A stretch of 64,000 bases of DNA from Raphanus sativus (lineage: Eukaryota; Streptophyta; Magnoliopsida; Brassicales; Brassicaceae), in NCBI RefSeq assembly GCF_000801105.2, contig NC_079515.1, positions 26,001,407-26,065,406 on the forward strand, in the 5' to 3' direction. This document shows positions 57,263 to 64,000 of this stretch, in pieces; the first letter of the stretch is position 1, and every line of letters begins with the position of its first letter. A program made the translations under genes and the position numbers. Under the pieces are notes generated by a model. It saw nothing but the letters and a program-made list of their open reading frames with translations. It made no database searches and was not told where the DNA came from.

Positions 57263-57526
57263 ATGGCCGGACTACAATACAGTTTCTTCCCTACCGACTT
57301 CTTCTACCCACGAGCTTCTCCTCCGGCTACAAGCCTCGTCGCTGCTACTCCAAATTTGAAGATAACCCAAAAGAGAGGTGATTCAATAGTGGTTGATAAA
57401 ACTAGTGTGTCTAATTTGTCTCTTCTTATACGTGAAAAAACGAATACTCATCAGTCACGTTTCGATACGCAAACATGGAAGATGAAGAAGCCACTTCTGA
57501 TCGAAGATGACATGTTACATTTTTGA
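57263..57526 (+). CDS. Small Brassicaceae-type protein of unknown function, 87 residues
   Basis: A single open frame begins MAGLQYSFFPTDFFYPRASP and ends KPLLIEDDMLHF. It has a good start context (GACATGG), a TATA box at the right distance and higher GC than its flanks, all favouring a real gene. There is no signal peptide or membrane helix. The N-terminal LQYSFFPTDFFYPR motif is familiar to me from small uncharacterised plant proteins, and the Arabidopsis interval between BOP1 and GPI1 holds a similar small gene, but I cannot assign a function. The C-terminal half is Lys/Thr-rich (IREKTNTHQSRFD, TWKMKK). Confidence 0.72.
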   Translation: MAGLQYSFFPTDFFYPRASPPATSLVAATPNLKITQKRGDSIVVDKTSVSNLSLLIREKTNTHQSRFDTQTWKMKKPLLIEDDMLHF

Positions 57527-58384
57527 TATAACTTTGTAATCATCAAGATACAATCCTCCTTTCAGTCTTGAGTTGCTCGTTGTGCCTATACACATCAATA
57601 AGGTCATGGTCTATATTTCTATTTCTAGTATAAAGGTTTTGAGCCTCACAGATGCCAATAGGCAATACAGTTTTATTCTCATGATCTGTTTATTGTCTAG
57701 AGCTCTGATGTATACCTTTACATTTTAAGTTTTTGATAGATTGTAATAAAAAACGTATGTTCTTGCGTAGACTTCTTCTCTTGTAAACCCAACGTCCATG
57801 ACTATGATGCTATTTCAATAGAAATTCAGTCCACTACTTTACTATTTATTAAATAACACTAGGACAGTGACCATCGACCATCGTTAATATTACCAGTTTG
57901 AATAAACGACAATGTTTTTGAACATTAAAATGTTTGTTTTGTTAAGCTTAATGATTTTCATTACGTAAATTTTTTGATTAATTAATAAATTCTCCATGTA
58001 CAGTTGTTTTTAGATTTCGAGTTATAGCCAGATTGTTATCTTGTACTTGTACTTTTACATACAAAACAAAAACTTACACATTTTATCTGTAAAAGTTGTT
58101 GCGTAATGAATAATTTTTTAATATGATAATAAAATTCTGAATCAATGAAACAAGAGATGAGAGCAATAAAGAAGCAGAGAGGGTTGCCAATACTGTGTAA
58201 CATCATTTTGTAGATGATGAATTCACTAATTTAGCGCCGGCTAAATAATTTAACGAGCCATTGAGCTTTGAATCCTTAAATTTAATATTTATATAAAGTT
58301 TGCAATAAATATTTTTAAAAAATTTTAAGTAAACTTTTATAAGTAAACTTTTACAAATTTTATGTTGAAAATATGTCTATGTAA
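57527..58384. other. 3' region of the orphan gene and spacer
   Basis: AT-rich DNA without a recognised gene. Confidence 0.5.
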
Positions 58385-58393
58385 AATATTCTA

Positions 58394-58862
58394 GAGAAAT
58401 TGCCAAAAATACAATTTTCATAGTACCACTTTTCATGTTTACACTAACCACTTTTACCACTACTTTTAATGAAGGGTTTAGATTTGAATGTTTAGGATTT
58501 AGGGTTAAGATTTGATGTTTTAGGGTTTAAAGTATATAGTTTAGGGTTTAGAGTTGAGGATTTAGGGTTTAGAGTTGAGGATTTAGGGTTTATAGTTTAG
58601 ACTTTAGGGTTTAGGGTTTAGGATATTGAATTTAGGGTATATAGTTTAGGGTTTAGGGTTTAGAGTTGAAGATTTTGGGTTTAGGATTTAGAATTGGAGG
58701 TTTATGATTTAGAATTTGGGATTAGAATTTTGAAAAGCATATAAAAACAAAGATATAAGAGTTTTTACCATTTTAATAAATAAGGTATTTTTGAAAATGT
58801 GTCTTTAGTGGTGGTAAAGATGAATAATGGTACCTTGAAAGTGGTATTTTTGAAAATTCCCC
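58394..58862. mobile_element. MULE-type MITE with telomere-like interior, 9-bp TSD
   Basis: AATATTCTA at 58385-58393 is repeated at 58863-58871. Termini are inverted: left GAGAAATTGCCAAAAATACA and right, reverse strand, GGGGAATTTTCAAAAATACC, followed inward by related TAGTACCAC/AGGTACCA and TTTACCAC blocks. The centre (58475-58735) is a degenerate TTTAGGG array. The element is 469 bp with no coding capacity. Confidence 0.9.
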
Positions 58863-58871
58863 AATATTCTA

Positions 58872-59651
58872 GAGACCCTTTTATTAATTTTAACAAAATA
58901 ACTTATATTTTCTAAAAAGTTCAGGGTTTTGAATGGTGACCAAGGAATGAAGATGAACACTAAATTCCTTATTATTCCTAAAAAATCATCATTTGCAAGG
59001 AATATTTTTTTCTTTTTCATTCCTCCAATTCTTTTTATTAGAGAAATATAGAACAAAATTGTTTTTTTTGCTAGATTTGATAAAGAACAAATATTCTTTT
59101 TCATTCTTACTATTTTATTCCTATACATTTATTTTCTATTCTTTCCTATTATTCCCGAAAAAAATCACCAGCCAAAACCATATTTTAATTAAATATTATA
59201 AACTGAGGGATACGAGATCATACGTGTGATGGTTGTATCGCTTGTTCCCCATCTAAACGAGATCATACGTGTGGTGGTTGTACCGCTTGTTCGCCATCTA
59301 AACCAGCACTGAGTGACGCTTGTTCCCCATCTAAACCAGCACTGAGTGAATTCCCCAAGTAAACTCAGAAGAAAGTCCACAGCCATTAATAACTTATGAT
59401 CCAGATGATAAACATATATAAGACAAAAGAGAAGAATAAGATGAGATCAATAAAAATAAAACAGCAAACAATCCAATTTCACAGCTTCATGCATAAACTC
59501 CCCTCAGAAGAAAGCATCCAAGACACAACAACAGCAAATAGCAGCCAGACTGCAAAGAAAAAAGAAATGCAATTAATTAAACACAACAAAGATTGCAAAA
59601 CATATATTCAAAAAACAGAATATAAATCACATCGTATACTGGTAGCAAATA
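58872..59651. other. Spacer with local tandem repeats
   Basis: It includes the repeats at 59213-59349. Short open frames here have no recognisable domains. Confidence 0.5.
59213..59349 (+). repeat. Nested tandem repeats, 45-bp and 33-bp units
   Basis: CGAGATCATACGTGTG begins units at 59213 and 59258 that both end CGCTTGTTCSCCATCTAAAC. A further CGCTTGTTCCCCATCTAAAC follows within a 33-bp unit starting CAGCACTGAGTGA (59304), and CAGCACTGAGTGA appears again at 59337. The shared core is CGCTTGTTC-CCATCTAAAC, three times. Confidence 0.85.
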
Positions 59652-59654
59652 TTA

Positions 59655-59921
59655 GAGCATCCACGGTGCCAAACCCCTTCAATCTCGATTCCCAATATGT
59701 ATTTTTGATTATTTTTTGTTATTATTTTTATTTAAAAAAAAACAAAATTAATAACTGAATTTATCGCGGATCACCATGTGTCGTGGGGTCCGTAGAACAG
59801 TGACGATACGGGTTTATCGTGGCAAATTTGCATGATACAGGTTCATGACTTTGTCTTTATTATATTCATTTTTTTTGGAATTTGTGTGTATCTACCTTTA
59901 AATTTCTTAATACAGATGTTC
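59655..59921. mobile_element. Candidate Harbinger-type MITE
   Basis: The left end GAGCATCCACGGTG and the right end, reverse strand, GAACATCTGTATTA resemble the GAGCATC termini of plant Harbinger/Tourist MITEs. It is flanked by TTA on the left and TAA on the right, so the target duplication is not exact. Length is 267 bp, AT-rich, non-coding. Confidence 0.5.
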
Positions 59922-59924
59922 TAA

Positions 59925-60439
59925 ATACGCAATTGAAAAACCACTTGCAATAAACTAGAAATGTAAATAAAGCTTAAATAAACCTAACAATATCAGATAA
60001 AGCATTTTTAATTAGAAAATTAAAATCCATTTAATCAAATTACTTCCACAAGGAGATAATTAGATAGAAAGATAAAAACCTTGTGAACAAAACCAGAAAG
60101 CGAGACAAGATTTCTAAGCTCTAAGAATTTAGAATCATATTCAGGGCCGTCTCAATATAATTGTGGACCATGTTCAAAAATATTATCGATATATTTAATA
60201 ATGTAATAAAATAGCTCTAATTATTTGTATATATATTATGTTTTTAGACATTATATACTCTAAATTTAGATGTATATTTAAAATTTTAAAATTTTCGACT
60301 ATGATTTATATATTTATTAATTTATAATTTTAATGGAATCATATTATCTACGCATAATGTATTGTACCGTTTCAGTTTGGGACCATAAAAGTTTATTAAT
60401 TTATATTGTTTAGTAATTTATATAGTATTAATTTATATA
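59925..60439. other. AT-rich spacer
   Basis: No recognised gene or bounded repeat. Confidence 0.45.
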
Positions 60440-60447
60440 CTTTTTTC

Positions 60448-60813
60448 TAGTGTTCAAGAAAGCGTTAGGCGCTAAGCGAACGGCGACTTAACGCCTAGCA
60501 CCTAGAACGACTAAACGGACGCCTAGATTAGTAGTTAAGCGTTTATAAATTATAGCAATATATTAAATATATGTAATATTTTATACTTAATAATAGTAAA
60601 ACTATTATTTATATATGATAAAAATTATTATCATAAGAATATATATATTACAATATATTATTTTTTATAATTTATGAATAATAAATTATATATTATTTAT
60701 TATTACAATATTGTAATTATCTAGACAGTTTAAAGAGTAAATGCCAGAGTAATTGCCACAGTCCTATAACGCCTAGCGCATAAGCGCCGCGTAGACCACT
60801 TTTTAAAACACTG
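60448..60813. mobile_element. hAT-type MITE with 8-bp TSD
   Basis: CTTTTTTC occurs at 60440-60447 and 60814-60821. The element begins TAGTGTTCAAGAAAGCG and ends, reverse strand, CAGTGTTTTAAAAAGTG, so the inverted terminus is YAGTGTT. Subterminal GGCGCTAAGCG/AACGCCTAG motifs are repeated at both ends, around an AT-rich centre. Length is 366 bp, non-coding. Confidence 0.88.
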
Positions 60814-60821
60814 CTTTTTTC

Positions 60822-61301
60822 TATAACAAAGAAGTAATTTAACCAGAGATAAAGCCGGTATACGTTCATAGATCTAGTAGGTTAACGTTGACAAAAAGAA
60901 GTAACTACTGATTAACAAAATCAAGGAGATGCCCAATATGTATAAAGAAGGCCCAAGAAAATTAAGGCCCCACATTATAAAATATTGATTCAAATGGGAA
61001 AACAAAAAGAAAACAAACTTACTAATGAGCCAAGTAAACAACAAAAAGCTGAACCACGGCTAAAAAAACTAACAACGATTCAGACATCAATTATAATAAC
61101 TTCTCCTATCCTCAAGCTGCTCTGTCTACAAGTACTGCTTCAGGTAATCAGACTCTGATCGTTTCATTAGCAGCATATCCATAAACGAAGGTCATATTTT
61201 TGTCTGTGATCATATGAGAATATCAGACTGTTTCAACTTTCAACTCAGCAACAAGACTTAACAACATCTGATGAGATTAACAAGATATAGACTGACCAGT
61301 C
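60822..61301. other. 3' flank of GPI1
   Basis: It probably contains the 3' UTR and polyadenylation region of the minus-strand GPI1 gene. No other gene is recognised. Confidence 0.5.
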
Positions 61302-63992
61302 CTATGACGATGATGATTGAGATGCTTTTGGTAGTTCCTTCTCCAAAGACAAATCATGATTAGAACCTGAAAGAAGATACTGAACATTATTCTAAAATGA
61401 CTCATTTACTGTCTAGTGAGTCCAGTATGTATAAACAAATCATAAGAAACCCAATACTTTATGCCTTGCAAGTTGTACAAACCTACAAAACTTATAAGGA
61501 ATAATCTAAATGTGGTTGACGGAGTAGAATTAACTGTTAACCAAATCACAGTGCCTGCTTACACAGTTATAACGCTAGAAGATTAGTTAGACGGATTCAC
61601 CTTTTTCTGAGGATGAGATAATGGAACCGTGGCATAGGATCCAGTACTGTCTCAACGGCATGTGCATCCATGGCCTTGGAGGAGGGAGATCAAGCCCCAG
61701 TTTCGATGGCATTCTGGAAAGACCGACCAGAAGGTAAATCAAAACTAAAAAGAGAGGTAGCGAGAGAGGCTAAAGATTATTCAAATTCACCTTTTCCCAC
61801 TGAGGACTCCGCGAGCTGAAGTAGTCAGAGAAGAAGCTGATATTCCTGAGAACATTGTTGTATAGTGAGGCAAAAGAATCTGTCCTGCAATATGTTTCAT
61901 ACAAGGCTAAGTCAGCAAAAAAAAAATTAAAGCATAAACACAAGTTATAACAGAGCATCCAGGTGAAAGAGTTCACCTATGCTTAAAAAATTGCTGCGAA
62001 GATTGGAAACCATTCGAAACGGATTCTTCTCAGGACTATCATTGGAGGAACTGAGGATATTCTTCTTATAGTGTTCAATTTCAAACCAAACACCACAAGG
62101 GAATCTTTGACGCCTGACAAGCCAGATCATAATCTCTGCATACGGTGTTGCATGGACGATAGAGATGGCGAATTCAATCAACATACATACGGAGTTGATT
62201 GTAGTGCTTGTAATGGTGAAAAAGATGTAGAATACTGAAGTTGTTGGCAAGAGAAGCAGAAGAGGAGTGAACAGAAGAGATCCCACTACATGTTGCTTCA
62301 CAGTGTAGCCATAGCTGTCCAGCCTTTGTCGTAGAGGATTCATTTTTCGTCCTCTGAAAGAACAAACAAACAATCATTCAAGACAGTGTAATGAAATGAA
62401 ATGAACTTAGCTGGTTTTAATAATATAGATTTTACCTGAAAAGCCTCCACAAAGCTGCTAAAGCTTGAATCTGGTGAGAGTAGACAAGTGTGATTGCCCA
62501 GTGAAGAGCAGTTACATGAAGCGTTGCAAAAGTAATGACATCTATGACAAATGCAGCAGAAACTGTTGCACCAAAGGTGATTCCCAAGACGGCAACTGCT
62601 CTGATCAAATAAAAGATGAAAGAAGCCATGAAGATCCAGAGAGTAGACCATATTTGGATTACATTAAGAGACACCATTCCTAAAACTCCAGCCAACTCTG
62701 TGTTTAGCTTAAACCCTGCTGGGACTCCCATCAACCACACACAACCGGATCGCAGTATGTCGTTTGTAAACTCCTTTGCAAAGTGGAATAACCAGGAGCA
62801 GACAGATCCGGTGTTAAACAATAGACCTAGACCAACCAAGTTCCCCAAGACGAGATCAACAGCCATGGCTGACCACGTAGAATGTCTCTGCAGTGAAGCT
62901 TTCTCTGCATCTTCCACACAGGATATGGATCTCGTGTCATTCTCTTGAAGGAGGGTTGGCCAATATAAGATCTGACAACTGCGTACTCTGAAGTTGATCC
63001 ATGTATTCTTGAGTAATCTCTTTGATGCTATACGCCCCCATGAGAAAATAGGAAAACTTGAAAGTACATATATTAACTGGAGAAGGCTGTAGTATAGACT
63101 TGATAAAGAGCTTAAAAGCGTGGCGAGTAACCACCATGCCAAAGTAGATATCCTGAAAAGTGAGATGCAAGCAGTTAAAAAGAGCTAACAAGAAAGATAG
63201 AGGAAGCACTGAACAAGTGAAGTAAAGTCTCACTGAGAGCGCTTACAGGTAAGTAACAGAAGACTTCCTGGAAGAAGTCTCCAGCTGCGTGGATAGCTTC
63301 TTATAGGCTATCTCAGCAGATGCGGCGCAATTTATGGAAAGAATTACAGTTTCCTGCTTACATAAGAATACGATAATATTAGCAACAAGTATAGAAAGCA
63401 ACAGCACAACAAAGAGTGTCCTTTTGGAAAAACTACTTAACCATTTCAATCAGAGGTTGCCTCTTGTGAAGATCATTAACCCAATTGGGTTTCTGAAGAG
63501 GAGCTTTAGTCTGAGGAGAAGCATTCCAGAAGCTTAACGAGAAATGGTGAGAACCAAACACTGGAGTGTCATAGACTATAACCTGACAATGTCCATGCTA
63601 TACAGTCAAGTAGGGCATAGACTAAAAAAAAGAAGAATAATACAAGAGAAAGCCATCATGAACTTACATACGTGAACATCACATTGAGATACAACATCCT
63701 CATTCCAATGTATATGATGCATTCTAATCCCACGCTCCCTAGAAGAATCGTGCACCATATGAATCCAGTGACTGCTCAAAGAATCTTTCCTGAACTCCTC
63801 TAATAAGCCATCAACCTTATGACAGCCACAGCTGTATCTGCAAAGACTACCATAAGATCCATCTTCATCTGTTGCATTCTTGGGTGCGTTTCCGTTAGCA
63901 CTAAGACATGTATCATAACAACCAAGAAGAGTAAAGGCGGCTTTATCCGGTAAGGTCAAAGGCATCATCTCATTTGTTTCACTGAGAATTTC
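61302..63992 (-). CDS. GPI1: GPI1/PIG-Q, subunit of GPI-GlcNAc transferase; N-terminal exon(s) outside the window
   Basis: Eight exons on the minus strand (63992-63672, 63582-63442, 63353-63247, 63152-62436, 62353-61977, 61884-61791, 61713-61601, 61366-61302) join in frame to 644 residues plus stop; the 5' exon(s) lie beyond 64000. The large fourth exon holds the Gpi1 domain with several membrane helices and the hallmark WLMGVPAGFKLNTELAGVLG, then IQIWSTLWIFMASFIFYLIR. The following exon adds LLFTPLLLLLPTTSVFYIFF, HATPYAEIMIWLVRRQRFP and GVWFEIE; exon 6 has ILLPHYTTMFSGIS and exon 7 PPPRPWMHMPLRQYW. PIG-Q stabilises the ER complex that adds GlcNAc to phosphatidylinositol, the first step of GPI-anchor synthesis. 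If the last intron is kept, translation stops at 61587 after EKGESV. All junctions are GT-AG. Confidence 0.93.
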
Positions 63993-64000
63993 CTGTTAGA

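Noticed and set aside
1..64000. tRNA or rRNA genes, CRISPR arrays, operons or organellar insertions
   Set aside because: I looked for B-box-like GGTTCRANTCC, rRNA motifs, regularly spaced repeats and clustered co-directional genes and found none; the sequence is plant nuclear DNA.

Overview
The window is nuclear DNA of a dicot plant, almost certainly a Brassicaceae species close to Brassica. Genes have short GT-AG introns and AT-rich intergenic DNA. The gene order FIS1A - LYK-like pseudokinase - BOP1 - small orphan - GPI1 matches, from memory, the Arabidopsis thaliana chromosome 3 block At3g57090-At3g57170. The homologues I would expect there of SDP1-LIKE and NAP57 are absent, as in a fractionated copy of a polyploid block. 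Transposable elements have greatly expanded the space between genes.

Layout. 1-6.2 kb is gene rich: a RING-CH (MARCH-type) membrane E3 ligase gene (six coding exons, +), FIS1A (five exons, +), a decayed ORC5 fragment that still carries an intron, and a divergent U2 snRNA locus with its own Pol II snRNA promoter. 8.1-9.0 kb holds a Sadhu-like retroposon with 10-bp target duplications. 10.2-16.0 kb is a Copia-type LTR element with 184-bp LTRs differing at one base but a ruined coding region. 16.9-18.2 kb is a single-exon receptor-like cytoplasmic pseudokinase. 19.9-22.2 kb contains palindromes, a duplicated segment with degenerate telomere-like repeats and a MITE. 22.6-27.0 kb is a probable Helitron carrying SKP1-like and RPA1-like fragments. 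28-37 kb holds Helitron ends, Stowaway MITEs and a 5'-truncated LINE. 37.9-43.75 kb is a nearly complete LINE with an intact 1222-residue ORF2. 44.4-46.7 kb holds a foldback MULE MITE and a hAT element. 47.4-49.6 kb is BOP1. 50.7-56.8 kb is Helitron-derived. 57.3 kb is a small orphan gene. 58.4-60.8 kb holds further MULE, Harbinger-like and hAT MITEs. 61.3-64.0 kb is the 3' part of GPI1/PIG-Q on the minus strand, running off the window.

The host genes do not form a pathway. They act separately in ubiquitination, organelle fission, signalling, leaf and flower patterning and GPI-anchor synthesis. I see no prokaryotic-style system, CRISPR array or operon. The most unusual signals are in the repeat layer: seven tiny insertions made only of a poly(A/T) run plus a few bases, each between perfect 11-17 bp direct repeats; two 9-bp-TSD foldback elements filled with telomere-like repeats; an LTR element with fresh LTRs around dead genes; and a pseudokinase that has lost every catalytic residue. 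All family and ortholog names come from reading motifs and from memory, not from a search.
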